Assembly: GCF_002259485.1 (NCBI RefSeq)
Contig: NZ_NPGA01000012.1
Span: 186,001 to 250,000, forward strand
DNA: 64,000 bases
Source: Rhodococcus sp. 14-1411-2a
GTDB lineage: Bacteria; Actinomycetota; Actinomycetes; Mycobacteriales; Mycobacteriaceae
Direction of reading: 5' to 3'
The translations under genes were made by a program, and so were the position numbers. Every line of letters starts with the position of its first letter. Positions within the stretch are counted from its first letter, which is position 1. Shown piece after piece: positions 52,248 to 61,255 of the stretch. The notes beneath the pieces are model-generated. The model did not search any database and was not told the DNA's origin. It was given only the letters and a program-made list of their open reading frames with translations.

Positions 52248-53406
52248 GTGCCGCAGTCGAACTCAGGGTCCCGCTGACCAGCGGCATCAGATAGTGCTCG
52301 GCGAGCCAGGCGACCACGGGAACGCACACCGCATCACCGAAACCGAAGAGCGCCTGGTTGTTTCGCAAACCGTCGAGTGTGTACTCGCCGGCACCCATCA
52401 GGCGGGCGTATTCGAGTGGCGTCATCCACCGCACCTGCAACCGGCCGTTGCCCATCTTGACCACCGCTTGTTTGGACGAACCGCCACGGGCGGTACGGAG
52501 GCAACCGGAGATGTCGTCGGGGCGAGCTTCCCAGACGGCGACGCCGTTACGGGTGCGACGGTAGGCGGTACGGTAGCTGACCTTGCGGGCCTTCTTCAGG
52601 ATCTCGATGCGCTGCAACTGAATCGGCGACAAGGACTGCACGAATGCTGCGGTACGGTCTGCATCCCACCACCGCTCGTCGCGGTAGTCCATGCGCTCGA
52701 CCAGATCACCGAGGCCACTGGTCAACGGAATCGGCGGACTCGGCAAGGGTGCCCGATGGGTCAGCAATGTCGAATCGCCGTACACCGCTTGCAGCCAATC
52801 CGGCCGAAGCTCACTGTTGGGATCGCGCGCGTCCTCCGGGGGATTCTGTGCACCGACCAGGAAAAGGCGCGGACGCGACTGCGGAACGAAGCGTCGAGCA
52901 TCGATGGTGAGGACATCCACGGAGTAACCGAGCTGGTTGAGCTCCCGGACCGCTGCGGCCAGATCGTCTCCACCGTGACTGGTCGCCAGCCCGACGACGT
53001 TCTCGAGCGTCACCACCTCGGGTCGAGCATCACCGAGCTCGCTCAGTACCCGCGTGAAATGACGAAACGTCGACGAGTTCTTACCCGCGAGCCCGGCCCG
53101 GCCGCCGGCCAACGACAGATCGGTGCACGGAAACGACGCCCACGCCAACGACAGCCCCTCGGGCAGATCGTCTCCTCGAGTGCGTGCGACATCGCCGAGC
53201 TGAAAATGGCCGGCCTCGCCACCGAAGTGCTGGCGGTACATGTGATGCTTGTCGCGCTCGATGTCGTTGGCCCACGACACCTCGAAACCGGCCTGCTCCA
53301 AGCCCATTCGCACCAGGCCGATACCGGCGAAGAACTCCGCGACAGTATGGATCCGACCGAGCGCAGGTGCCGAAGAACCACCCGGCACCACAGTCAACTT
53401 CGGCAT
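52231..53406 (-). CDS. DNA (cytosine-5) methyltransferase of the restriction-modification pair
   Basis: A 391-residue enzyme with motif I Phe-Phe-Ala-Gly-Ile-Gly (25-30), catalytic Cys94 in Phe-Pro-Cys-Thr-Asp, Glu135-Asn-Val in motif VI, and a Gln-Ser-Arg-Pro-Arg motif VIII. It has a single target-recognition region of about 100 residues before motif IX, and a C-terminal Gly-Asp-Ala-Val motif X-like end. It would protect the host from the nuclease encoded next, so it is transcribed first. No controller gene is seen. Confidence 0.93.
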   Translation of the reverse strand: MPKLTVVPGGSSAPALGRIHTVAEFFAGIGLVRMGLEQAGFEVSWANDIERDKHHMYRQHFGGEAGHFQLGDVARTRGDDLPEGLSLAWASFPCTDLSLAGGRAGLAGKNSSTFRHFTRVLSELGDARPEVVTLENVVGLATSHGGDDLAAAVRELNQLGYSVDVLTIDARRFVPQSRPRLFLVGAQNPPEDARDPNSELRPDWLQAVYGDSTLLTHRAPLPSPPIPLTSGLGDLVERMDYRDERWWDADRTAAFVQSLSPIQLQRIEILKKARKVSYRTAYRRTRNGVAVWEARPDDISGCLRTARGGSSKQAVVKMGNGRLQVRWMTPLEYARLMGAGEYTLDGLRNNQALFGFGDAVCVPVVAWLAEHYLMPLVSGTLSSTAAHVQSR

Positions 53407-53441
53407 GCACCCAGGCTAGTACAGAGCGCCGACAAGCTTGG

Positions 53442-54395
53442 TTATGCAGTGGTCGCCAGCGCAGCAGCCAAGCCGAACGCCACCGCCAGCAGGCAGATGT
53501 GCGCTGCGGCTCGGCCCACCGAGTGCTCGACGGTGGATCGGTGCGCGGCGACGGTGGGTAACCACGTCCCACGGATTCGGTGAGCGGACGCGATCAGGAT
53601 CACCGTGACGAGAAGCTTCGCGAGAACGATTCGGCCGTAACCGGTCTCGACCACGGCAGCAAGGCTGTCCAGCTTCAGGACCGCGTCGAGCACTCCGGTG
53701 GTGGCAACCCCGACGACGCACCAGAACGCGACTCGCGAATAGACCGGCAACAGCGTCGCCCACGCGGATTTGCTCCGTAGGCTCAGCGCCATCGCACCCA
53801 GGACGCCGAGCCACACCGACGCGCACACCACATGCACGGCGACGGCAAAAGACCCGAACGTGAACTGAGACATGTGCCCGGTGATCGGCCGAGCGACCAG
53901 CGCAAGGGATGCCAGCACGACCACCGGAATCGGTGACCAGCTCGCCCTCAGTCGATACCCGGCCACCCCGATGGCGCACAGGGCGAGCGTCAGGATCACC
54001 GTCGCAGAACCCAGACGGCCCACCGAGATCGAGGTGGCGAACGTGGCGAAAGCGCTGGGCGACAACGTCAGTGGCGTGCGACCGGCAGAATCGGCTGCCG
54101 CGGCGGCCAGCAGAACGAACTCGGCCACCGCCCATAGTCCCGACAGGTAGCCGATCGCGCGCCACATCACCGGCGGGTCCACGGCGGGGCGTCGGGAATC
54201 GGAACTGGCGTCCAGGACTGCGAGAACCCCGAACCCCAACACCACCGAGCCCGACGCCACCGCGATCACCCGTAGCCACGACGACCCACCGGGAAAGGTG
54301 GGGAACGCCAGCGCGAACGCTGCCGCGACCCCCACCAGCGCCGCAGCTGCGGCGGCGAGTACCAGCCGAACACTTCTCTCGCCCACCGCAGCCAC
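53442..54395 (-). CDS. copD: CopD-family copper-resistance membrane protein
   Basis: A 317-residue protein with about eight helices. It begins with hydrophobic helices, and conserved His residues occur in Thr-Gly-His-Met-Ser and Ala-His-Arg-Ile. The family is thought to move copper across the membrane together with CopC. It follows the CopC gene after 7 bases. It is the last gene of the copper cluster. Confidence 0.85.
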   Translation of the reverse strand: MAAVGERSVRLVLAAAAAALVGVAAAFALAFPTFPGGSSWLRVIAVASGSVVLGFGVLAVLDASSDSRRPAVDPPVMWRAIGYLSGLWAVAEFVLLAAAAADSAGRTPLTLSPSAFATFATSISVGRLGSATVILTLALCAIGVAGYRLRASWSPIPVVVLASLALVARPITGHMSQFTFGSFAVAVHVVCASVWLGVLGAMALSLRSKSAWATLLPVYSRVAFWCVVGVATTGVLDAVLKLDSLAAVVETGYGRIVLAKLLVTVILIASAHRIRGTWLPTVAAHRSTVEHSVGRAAAHICLLAVAFGLAAALATTA

Positions 54396-54402
54396 GTCGG
54401 TG

Positions 54403-54948
54403 CTACTTCCGGGTCTTGGGCTTACGGAGCGCGAATCCCAATGCCCCGGCGAAGGCCAGAACCGCCACGGCGATCAGCGCGATCCGACCGTAGCCGCCGA
54501 GGAACGAGCCCTCGGACTCCTCTGCGCTTCCCGACGCGTCGGCGGGTGCCCCCGGAGTCCCTGAGCCCTCCTGCGTCAGCGTGAACGACGCTGTGCCGCT
54601 GACCGGATGGCCATCGGCCGAGGTGATGCGGTACGCGAGGGTGTACTCGCCGACCGGCCCCAGCTCGCCGACGTCGACGACGACGCTCTGGCCCTCGATG
54701 CGCGCATCACCCTTCGACCAGATGTTGCCGTCGGGCCCGACGACGTTGAGTGTGGCGAACTGCGACTGCGGCACCTCGTTGAACGACACGGACGCCGTGG
54801 CCGGAGCCGCGTCCAGGGAGGACCCGTCGGCCGGGCTGTACCCGGTGACCTGCGAATGAGCCGAGGCGATCGGTGCGGCGATCAACAGCATCAGCAGTGC
54901 TGCGACCGAGACGACCAGCGCCCTCGTGGACAGGACCAGTGATCTCAT
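54403..54948 (-). CDS. copC: CopC-like copper-binding protein
   Basis: A 181-residue exported protein. The signal peptide ends at Ala-Ser-Ala (28-30), which leaves His31 as the mature N-terminus, the usual Cu(II) ligand. Asp112 and His114 in Asp-Gly-His-Pro-Val-Ser-Gly complete the typical site. A Ser/Glu-rich linker and a C-terminal membrane helix (about 151-172) anchor it outside. It overlaps YcnI by 4 bases. Confidence 0.92.
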   Translation of the reverse strand: MRSLVLSTRALVVSVAALLMLLIAAPIASAHSQVTGYSPADGSSLDAAPATASVSFNEVPQSQFATLNVVGPDGNIWSKGDARIEGQSVVVDVGELGPVGEYTLAYRITSADGHPVSGTASFTLTQEGSGTPGAPADASGSAEESEGSFLGGYGRIALIAVAVLAFAGALGFALRKPKTRK

Positions 54949-55616
54949 GAGCGCCGCGCCCTGATCGTTGCACCGATGCCAAGGCCTGCGCCGACGGCAC
55001 CGAGCACGAGTCCGACGCCGGCGAGCCAGCGGGCGGTGTTGTCCTCCGAAGACGTCGACGCCTGAGAGGCGGCGGTGGTCTCGGTGTGGGCGCTGCCGTG
55101 CGCATCACTGCCGGCCGCGGCGAGAGTCAGGGTGGGAGCGGGCAATTCGGGCTCGCTACCGTCCTCGGTCATCGGCTCGTTCCAGTCGACGACCTCACCG
55201 TCGGTGTAGGTCTGGGTGGCCGGGAACGAGACGGTCTCCTGCTCGGGCAGCGGGCCCGCCGAGAGCAGGAACTGCTGGAACTGGCCTGGCCCGACCTCGG
55301 AACCGGGGTTCGCCGTCCACGTCACCGATACCGCGAGATCGGCGGAGTCCTTCTCGACGGTGGATGTCCAGCCCGGAACGGGCTGTGTGCGAGCGGAATT
55401 GAGGCCGGGGAGGGTCACCTTGACCGAACTGGTCGAGGCGGTATCGGACTCGGTGGGAACGCGGAACGTCAGCACCGAGTAGCCGCCCTGCGCGGCGTCG
55501 GGAGCGGAGACGACGACGTGCGCGGACGCAGCGCCTGCGCCGATCAGCAGTGCGCCGACGGTGGCTCCCGAGACGAACAGGGCACGGGAAAGAGAGCTCT
55601 TCATGGGTTGGGTCAT
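54945..55616 (-). CDS. YcnI-family copper-binding protein
   Basis: A 223-residue exported protein (DUF1775). The signal peptide ends at Ala-Ser-Ala (30-32), leaving His33 as the mature N-terminus; an in-frame ATG at 55604 is an alternative start. Val-Asp-Trp-Asn-Glu-Pro holds the Trp near the metal site of known YcnI. A C-terminal helix (about 196-217) anchors it to the membrane. It works with CopC and CopD in copper handling. Confidence 0.88.
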   Translation of the reverse strand: MTQPMKSSLSRALFVSGATVGALLIGAGAASAHVVVSAPDAAQGGYSVLTFRVPTESDTASTSSVKVTLPGLNSARTQPVPGWTSTVEKDSADLAVSVTWTANPGSEVGPGQFQQFLLSAGPLPEQETVSFPATQTYTDGEVVDWNEPMTEDGSEPELPAPTLTLAAAGSDAHGSAHTETTAASQASTSSEDNTARWLAGVGLVLGAVGAGLGIGATIRARRS

Positions 55617-55647
55617 TTCTGTGCAGAGAAGCGGAAAAGGGTGTCGG

Positions 55648-56202
55648 TCAGAATGCCGACCGCGAGTGGAGCCCGCGGAACGAGCAAGACGACATCGGGG
55701 GACCGCGACGAGAAATGACCCAGTCCAGAGCGGTGCCGTCTACCGACGGAACCGCGACGGACATGGACACGCGACCGACGGCGGAACCGTCGGGCAGGGG
55801 AGTGAGGAGCGCGAGAATTGCTCGGACGATGGACGTGATGGGGCCGTAGAGGCGCTCGGCCGCGGCGATCATCAGGCCGGTGACGACCGAGGCGGCCGCG
55901 TGAAAGGCGATCATCGCTGTGCTGGGCAACAGTGAATGCGCGTGCATCTCCGCTGCACTGCCGAGGCTCAGCGCGATATGGGCGACGAGTTGTCCGCCCA
56001 GCAGAGCGGGAAGCAGCAGGACGGTCGAACGTCTGGGCAGGGCCGTCATGGCACCCACCCCGATGCTGACGACGACGAGCAGAGCCAGTGCGGAACCGTC
56101 GGGCCAACCGCCGCCGGCCATGCCGTGAGCGGCCACCGCGAGCGCCGCGGTGACGATACCGACAGCTCCGCCGCGAAGCGGGGCGGCAGAGCTGTCGGTC
56201 AT
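55648..56202 (-). CDS. Membrane protein of the copper cluster
   Basis: A 184-residue protein with about five hydrophobic helices and several His and Met residues (Met-His-Ala-His-Ser), which could handle copper. The last 40 residues are Arg/Ser-rich and cytosolic. It lies 31 bases upstream of the YcnI gene and 14 bases downstream of the DUF6474-like gene, all on one strand. The family is unnamed to me. Confidence 0.6.
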   Translation of the reverse strand: MTDSSAAPLRGGAVGIVTAALAVAAHGMAGGGWPDGSALALLVVVSIGVGAMTALPRRSTVLLLPALLGGQLVAHIALSLGSAAEMHAHSLLPSTAMIAFHAAASVVTGLMIAAAERLYGPITSIVRAILALLTPLPDGSAVGRVSMSVAVPSVDGTALDWVISRRGPPMSSCSFRGLHSRSAF

Positions 56203-56216
56203 CGGTTGTGCAGGGT

Positions 56217-56867
56217 TCAGCGCACGCCGAGGCGGGCGAGCAGATCGGCCTCGATGCCGTCGAGCTCTGCGGAGATCGCGGCGTGCGCGGTCTTGCGGCG
56301 AGCGGGCGGCATCTGCTCGGATGCGCGGACGGCGGTGGTCAGATCGTCCAGACGCTCGCTGATCGCGGCACCGAAGCTCTTGGTCTCGGGATCGGAGTGG
56401 CGCGCACCGATGGTGTCGAGCGACTTCTCGGCACCGGCGATGCGGGCACTGAGCTTTCCGCCGTGGCCGGTGTACTCGCTGAGCTGGTCGGGAGCGACAC
56501 CGAGCTGCTGTGCCTTGCGGCTGTCCAGCTGCGCGCGAACGACGGTCGCACCGCGGTAGAGGATGGGAGCCAGCACCGGAATCAGCAGTCGAGCGATGCC
56601 GAGGTACTTGCGGATCTGAGCCACGCTGAGCGTTCCCTGTACCGCGGCCTTCTGCTGCGCCTTGAGAGCGGAGACCTGGGCCTTCTCGACGTTCTTCTGC
56701 GACTTCGCCTCCACCGCGCTGAGCTTGCGCTGCGCCTTGGCGATCGACTTCAACTGCTTGCGCTCGTTCTTCGCGCCCAGCTTCGCTTCGAGTGTTGCCT
56801 TGTGCTTGAGCGCCTTGGCCTCTGCCTTGCGAGTGGCTCGACCCTTACGCTTGCGGAACAAACCCAT
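56217..56867 (-). CDS. DUF6474-like protein with a long basic N-terminal coiled coil
   Basis: A 216-residue protein from ATG 56867, preceded by AGGAG. Residues 1-75 are extremely Lys/Arg/Ala/Gln-rich and helical, followed by one hydrophobic helix (about 90-105). A second helical domain has Arg-Lys-Ala-Gln-Gln-Leu-Gly-Val-Ala-Pro. The family is an actinobacterial conserved one without a known role. It may be cotranscribed with the copper cluster. Confidence 0.8.
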   Translation of the reverse strand: MGLFRKRKGRATRKAEAKALKHKATLEAKLGAKNERKQLKSIAKAQRKLSAVEAKSQKNVEKAQVSALKAQQKAAVQGTLSVAQIRKYLGIARLLIPVLAPILYRGATVVRAQLDSRKAQQLGVAPDQLSEYTGHGGKLSARIAGAEKSLDTIGARHSDPETKSFGAAISERLDDLTTAVRASEQMPPARRKTAHAAISAELDGIEADLLARLGVR

Positions 56868-56962
56868 CGAAAAGGCTCCTGACGTGTGCTGCTAGGCGGG
56901 ACAGTGCGTTACCCACACCCTATCGGGCGCTGATCTGTGCAGGCTGTCGGAGGGCTGACCTA

Positions 56963-58588
56963 GTGTCTAACAGTGTGAACGGTCAACGAGGCGCGGCAGC
57001 AACATCACCTGTGCCCGTGCTGCTCGATGCCGGATCGTTGACGCGGTGCAGGCATCGGCTCTATCTCGACACCGCGTACGGATCGTTGCTGCGCGGTGAA
57101 CCCGAGAACCCAGGGGTGCGGCAGCGTCGAGAAGCAGCTCAGGCGCACCGCGAGAACGTCCGTGCGCAGTTGGCCGTGGACGATTCGATGCGGTGGATGG
57201 AGATCGACGAACCCACCGCCCGAGAGGCTGCCGACGCGACCGTCGCCGCCTGCCGGGCCGGCGTGGAACGCATCTGGAACGCGGTACTGCCCCTCGAACG
57301 CGACACCGGACGACGCGGGCGCAGCGAACTGCTCGTCCGCGACGCGGCGGGCGGATACATCCCGGTGATCGTCGTCAACCACAAGGTCACCGACCCCGGC
57401 CGTGGGGCGCGCACCACCCCGCTCGACCAGTGGTCTCCGGCGATCGACGAGACTCGAAAGGTGCGCAGTCAGCTGCGCGATCAACTCCGGCTCGCGCACC
57501 TGTATCGGATGCTCGCGCACGAGGGCCTGGCCACGGCCACACCCGTCGGCGGCGCGGTGGGCTACAAGGGTGAATGCATGCTGGTGCACGATCTCGCGAC
57601 GGTCCTCGACGAGTACGACACCCGCTTCGCGGACCGGCTCGAGGTGGCCCAGGGCGTCGCGTTCACCGTGCCCTCCCAGGTGAGCGAATGTCGTTCGTGT
57701 GCATGGTGGTTCGACTGCAAGCCGCAACTCGAAGCCGTTCGGGACGTCTCGCTTGTCGCCTCCGGGTCCCGCGCCGAGGTGTTGCGCAGCGCGGGCGTGC
57801 GCACCATCGACGAGTTGGCGCAGTGGACCGGCCCGGCTCCCGAGGAGTGGCCGTTCGGAAACTTCGACGACGCCGTGTCCGCCGCGCTGGCCTGGCGAGC
57901 GGACGTGCCGCTGCTCCGGCGCTCGGAGACCGTCTCGGTGCATCGCGCCGACGTCGAGGTGGACGTGGACATGGAGAGCTACCAGGAACATGGCGCGTAT
58001 CTGTGGGGCACGCTGCTCACCGAGGCGGGCGGCCCGCCGCCGTCGTATCGGGGTTTCGTCACGTGGGATCCGCTGCCAACCGTCGACGAGGGACGCTCGT
58101 TCGCGGTGTTCTGGAACTGGCTGATGGATACCAGGGCCGACGCCGCCGCGCGCGGTAAAACCTTTGCCGCGTACTGCTATTCGCGACAGGCGGAAGACAA
58201 GTGGTTGCTCGACTCGGCACGCCGTTTCGCGGACGTTCCCGGGGTTCCCACCGAGGCGCAGATTCGCGAGTTCATCGACAGCGAGCAGTGGGTGGACATC
58301 TACCAGGCCGTGAGTGATCAGTTCATCTGCCCGAACGGCAAGGGACTGAAGAAGATTGCGCCGGTCGCAGGATTCGCTTGGCGTGACGACGAAGCCGGCG
58401 GCGAGGCGTCGATGGGGTGGTACCGCGAGGCCGTCGGATACGACGCCGAGCCCGACCACACGCAGCGCGAGCGACTGCTCGTCTACAACGAGGACGACGT
58501 GCTCGCAACGAAAGTGTTGCGCGAGTGGATGTCCGACCGCGCGGAGAAGGAAATCCCGACGGTAGCGGACCTGCGCGCTCGCGCGTGA
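56963..58588 (+). CDS. TM0106-family RecB-like nuclease
   Basis: A 541-residue protein started at GTG 56963, with GGAGGG 8 bases upstream. The N-terminal RecB-like nuclease region has Leu-Asp-Ala-Gly-Ser-Leu-Thr-Arg-Cys and an Ile-Pro-Val-Ile-Val-Val-Asn-His-Lys core. A cysteine cluster Cys-Arg-Ser-Cys-Ala-Trp-Trp-Phe-Asp-Cys (235-244 region) may hold an Fe-S centre or zinc. The C-terminal RNase H-like domain shows Asp-Val-Asp-Met-Glu and Tyr-Asn-Glu-Asp-Asp-Val. It is divergent from the DUF6474-like gene. The cellular role is unknown; DNA repair is likely. Confidence 0.88.
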   Translation: MSNSVNGQRGAAATSPVPVLLDAGSLTRCRHRLYLDTAYGSLLRGEPENPGVRQRREAAQAHRENVRAQLAVDDSMRWMEIDEPTAREAADATVAACRAGVERIWNAVLPLERDTGRRGRSELLVRDAAGGYIPVIVVNHKVTDPGRGARTTPLDQWSPAIDETRKVRSQLRDQLRLAHLYRMLAHEGLATATPVGGAVGYKGECMLVHDLATVLDEYDTRFADRLEVAQGVAFTVPSQVSECRSCAWWFDCKPQLEAVRDVSLVASGSRAEVLRSAGVRTIDELAQWTGPAPEEWPFGNFDDAVSAALAWRADVPLLRRSETVSVHRADVEVDVDMESYQEHGAYLWGTLLTEAGGPPPSYRGFVTWDPLPTVDEGRSFAVFWNWLMDTRADAAARGKTFAAYCYSRQAEDKWLLDSARRFADVPGVPTEAQIREFIDSEQWVDIYQAVSDQFICPNGKGLKKIAPVAGFAWRDDEAGGEASMGWYREAVGYDAEPDHTQRERLLVYNEDDVLATKVLREWMSDRAEKEIPTVADLRARA

Positions 58589-58616
58589 CCCCGCCTCGAT
58601 CGGCGGGGTCACGCGC
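58581..58616. terminator. Bidirectional terminator hairpin overlapping a stop codon
   Basis: GCGCGTGACCCCGCC pairs perfectly with GGCGGGGTCACGCGC around a 6-base loop, a 15-bp stem. The left arm includes the TGA of the nuclease gene at 58586-58588. It separates that gene from the convergent SDR gene. Confidence 0.8.
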
Positions 58617-58629
58617 CAGTGGTCAGAGG

Positions 58630-59397
58630 TTAACGCGGAGCCATGCGGATCGCGCCGTCCATGCGGATGGTCTCACCGTTGAGGTAGTCGTGCTCGGCGA
58701 TCATTTGGACCAGCTGCGCGTACTCGCTGGGCTGCGCCAGACGTGAGGGGAACGGCACCGAGGCCTCGAGGCCCTGACGGTATTCCTCGGTGACGCCTGC
58801 CAGCATCGGGGTGTCGACGATGCCGGGGGCGATGGTGTTGACGCGGATGCCGACCTGCGCCAGGTCGCGAGCTGCGGTGATGGTCATCGCGTGCACGCCG
58901 CCCTTGGAAGCGGTGTAGGCGATCTGGCCGATCTGGCCCTCGAACGCCGCCACCGATGCGGTGTTGATGACGACGCCGCGCTGGCCTGCGTCGTCCACGG
59001 TCGACTGCGACTGCATCCGGTTCGCGGCCAGGCGCATCACGTTGAACGTACCGAGCAGGTTGATGGTGATGACGGTGCGGAACAGCTCTAGATCGTGCGG
59101 TCCCTTCTTGGACAGGATGCGGCCCGCCCAGCCCACCCCCGCGCAGTTGACGACGATGCGCAGCGGCACTCCGGATTCGACGATGGTGTCCAGTGCGGCC
59201 TCGACCTCGGCTTCGCTGGTGACGTCTGCCGGAATGAGAGTCACCCCGGCCGGGACGCTGTCTCCGGCCCGCTCGATGGACTGTGGCAGATCGAGTCCGA
59301 AGACGGTGACGCCCGCGGCGGCCAGACGTGCGGCCGTTGCGGCTCCGAGGCCCGATGCCCCGCCGGTGACAAGTGCTGCTGTTCCTGAAATCTCCAC
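58630..59397 (-). CDS. Short-chain dehydrogenase/reductase
   Basis: A 255-residue enzyme started at GTG 59397, with AAGGGGA 6 bases upstream; a longer frame to 59487 lacks a site. The cofactor loop is Thr-Gly-Gly-Ala-Ser-Gly-Leu-Gly, Asn-Cys-Ala-Gly-Val follows, and the catalytic Tyr-x3-Lys lies in Tyr-Thr-Ala-Ser-Lys. The pattern, including Val-Asp-Asp-Ala-Gly-Gln-Arg-Gly, is that of 3-hydroxyacyl-CoA dehydrogenase type 2-like SDRs. It may work in beta-oxidation. It follows the importer operon after 116 bases. Confidence 0.9.
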   Translation of the reverse strand: MEISGTAALVTGGASGLGAATAARLAAAGVTVFGLDLPQSIERAGDSVPAGVTLIPADVTSEAEVEAALDTIVESGVPLRIVVNCAGVGWAGRILSKKGPHDLELFRTVITINLLGTFNVMRLAANRMQSQSTVDDAGQRGVVINTASVAAFEGQIGQIAYTASKGGVHAMTITAARDLAQVGIRVNTIAPGIVDTPMLAGVTEEYRQGLEASVPFPSRLAQPSEYAQLVQMIAEHDYLNGETIRMDGAIRMAPR

Positions 59398-59513
59398 GTC
59401 GTACGATCCCCTTCGCTCACGGTGGCGGGCCGCGGCACAGGCTGCGACCTCGTAGTCGCTTGCACCATAACCGGCGGGGCACCTCACCCGCCCTCAGGCA
59501 CCCTGGAGGGGGC

Positions 59514-60353
59514 CTACTTGATACCGCTGCGCGCGAATCCGGCGATGAAGTATTTCTGGAAGAACAGAAACAGCAACGCCATCGGCACGACGTTGATCAG
59601 CGCGAACGCCATCGTGGCACCGTAGTCGCTGTTCGCCTGGCCCTGCAGGTACAGCAGGCCGATGGGGAGGGTGAACAACTCGTTCTCCCGCAGTGCGATC
59701 AGCGGCCACGCGAAGTCGTTCCACGATTGCAGCAGGCTCATGAAGGCGAGGACGGCGATCAGCGGTCCCGACAGCGGCAGCACGACGCGTCGAAAGATCT
59801 GCCAATGCCCGGCACCGTCGAGTCGGGCCGCCTCGAGCAGCTCACGGGGAATGCCGAGCATGAACTGGCGCGCGAGGAACAGCCCGAACGCGGACGCCGA
59901 ACTCGGCAGGATCACCGCCCAGTACGTGCCGTACAGACCGAGTCCGACGACGATGCGGAACAGCGCCACCATGATCACCTGCACGGGCAGTACCAACGTT
60001 GCCAGCGCGATGAAGAACAGCGGCGTCGAGAATCGGAACTTCAAGTGCGCGAACGCATATCCCGCGAGCAGACTCGTCACCACGGTGATGATCGTGACCA
60101 CGACGGCAATGGCGATCGAGTTGCCCAGCCACGTCGCGACCGGGAACGAGTCGAATACGCGGGTGACGTTCTCCCACGTCACCTGGCGGGGCCACAACCG
60201 TAGCTCACCCCCGCCCAGCAATTCCCCGCGAGTCGAGAACGCCACGGCCAGCATCCAATACAGCGGTGCGACGGTGATCAGGCCGATGACGGCGATGATC
60301 ACGGTGCGCAGCACCAGTGCGCGTCGAGCGGACGCGTTTCTCGGCCCGCTCAT
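59514..60353 (-). CDS. Sugar ABC transporter permease, MalG type
   Basis: A 279-residue six-helix protein from ATG 60353, which overlaps the upstream permease stop by 4 bases; the longer frame upstream runs through that gene. The EAA loop reads Glu-Ala-Ala-Arg-Leu-Asp-Gly-Ala-Gly. The C-terminus Gln-Lys-Tyr-Phe-Ile-Ala-Gly is typical of the family. It is the last gene of a second CUT1 importer. Confidence 0.92.
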   Translation of the reverse strand: MSGPRNASARRALVLRTVIIAVIGLITVAPLYWMLAVAFSTRGELLGGGELRLWPRQVTWENVTRVFDSFPVATWLGNSIAIAVVVTIITVVTSLLAGYAFAHLKFRFSTPLFFIALATLVLPVQVIMVALFRIVVGLGLYGTYWAVILPSSASAFGLFLARQFMLGIPRELLEAARLDGAGHWQIFRRVVLPLSGPLIAVLAFMSLLQSWNDFAWPLIALRENELFTLPIGLLYLQGQANSDYGATMAFALINVVPMALLFLFFQKYFIAGFARSGIK

Positions 60354-61255
60354 TCGACCAGATCCTTCGTTCGGCTCGCGCGCCACTGCGCGGCGGCGAA
60401 GGTGAGGGCGAACAGGAACAGCACCATGCCGATCGATGCGGCGTAGCCCTGATCGCGGGTGACGAAGCCCGTCTCGTAGGCGTACGTGACCAGCACCGAC
60501 GTCGCCCCGCCCGGTCCACCGCCGGTGAGGACGAAGACCAGATCGAACACCTGGAACGAGTAGATGACGTTGAGCACCAGCAGGAAGAACGACGTGGGAC
60601 CCAGCAGCGGCACCGTCACGTTGCGGAAGCGCTGAAATGCGTTCGCGCCGTCCAGCCGGGCCGCCTCGTAGAGGTCGGGACCGAGACCTTGAAGACCGGC
60701 CAGATAGATCAGCATGTTCAACCCGGTGCGCCACCACACCGTGGCGATGACGATCGACGCGAAAGCCGGCCCGGGGGAGGACTGCCAGTCGATAGCAGGC
60801 AGCCCGAGGAAACCGATGAGATTGTTGAGCACGCCCGAGTTCTGGTCGAACACCAGAATGCCGATCAGTCCGGTGGCCACGCCCGAGACGGCCATCGGCA
60901 GGATCACCAGCGAACGCCACAGCGGCCTCGCCGGCAACGCGGAATTGAGCAGGACGGCAGCGATCAGACCGAACAGCATCGACAGCGGAGTGACCAACGC
61001 CGTGAACAGCAGGGTGTTGATCAGCGCCCTCCAGAACAGCGGATCATCCACCAGGCGCACGTAATTGGCTGCCCCGACGAACTCACCTGCACCGAAGCCG
61101 TCCGTCTGCTGCAGGCTGACGACAAACGCGGCGACGAGAGGAACGAGGACGAACACGGCCAACAGTACGTAGCTGGGGGCCAGGAATCCGGCGGCCGCGA
61201 ACGCTTCCTTCCTGGCCCCGGCGCGTTTGGTCTTCGCTCGTACTACAGCCGTCAT
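60350..61255 (-). CDS. Sugar ABC transporter permease, MalF type
   Basis: A 301-residue permease from ATG 61255, overlapping the binding-protein stop by 4 bases. It has six helices, the EAA loop Glu-Ala-Ala-Arg-Leu-Asp-Gly-Ala-Asn and a Gly-Gly-Gly-Pro-Gly loop before the last helix, as in UgpA/MalF-type proteins. It forms the pore with the MalG-type partner. No ATPase is encoded in this operon. Confidence 0.92.
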   Translation of the reverse strand: MTAVVRAKTKRAGARKEAFAAAGFLAPSYVLLAVFVLVPLVAAFVVSLQQTDGFGAGEFVGAANYVRLVDDPLFWRALINTLLFTALVTPLSMLFGLIAAVLLNSALPARPLWRSLVILPMAVSGVATGLIGILVFDQNSGVLNNLIGFLGLPAIDWQSSPGPAFASIVIATVWWRTGLNMLIYLAGLQGLGPDLYEAARLDGANAFQRFRNVTVPLLGPTSFFLLVLNVIYSFQVFDLVFVLTGGGPGGATSVLVTYAYETGFVTRDQGYAASIGMVLFLFALTFAAAQWRASRTKDLVE

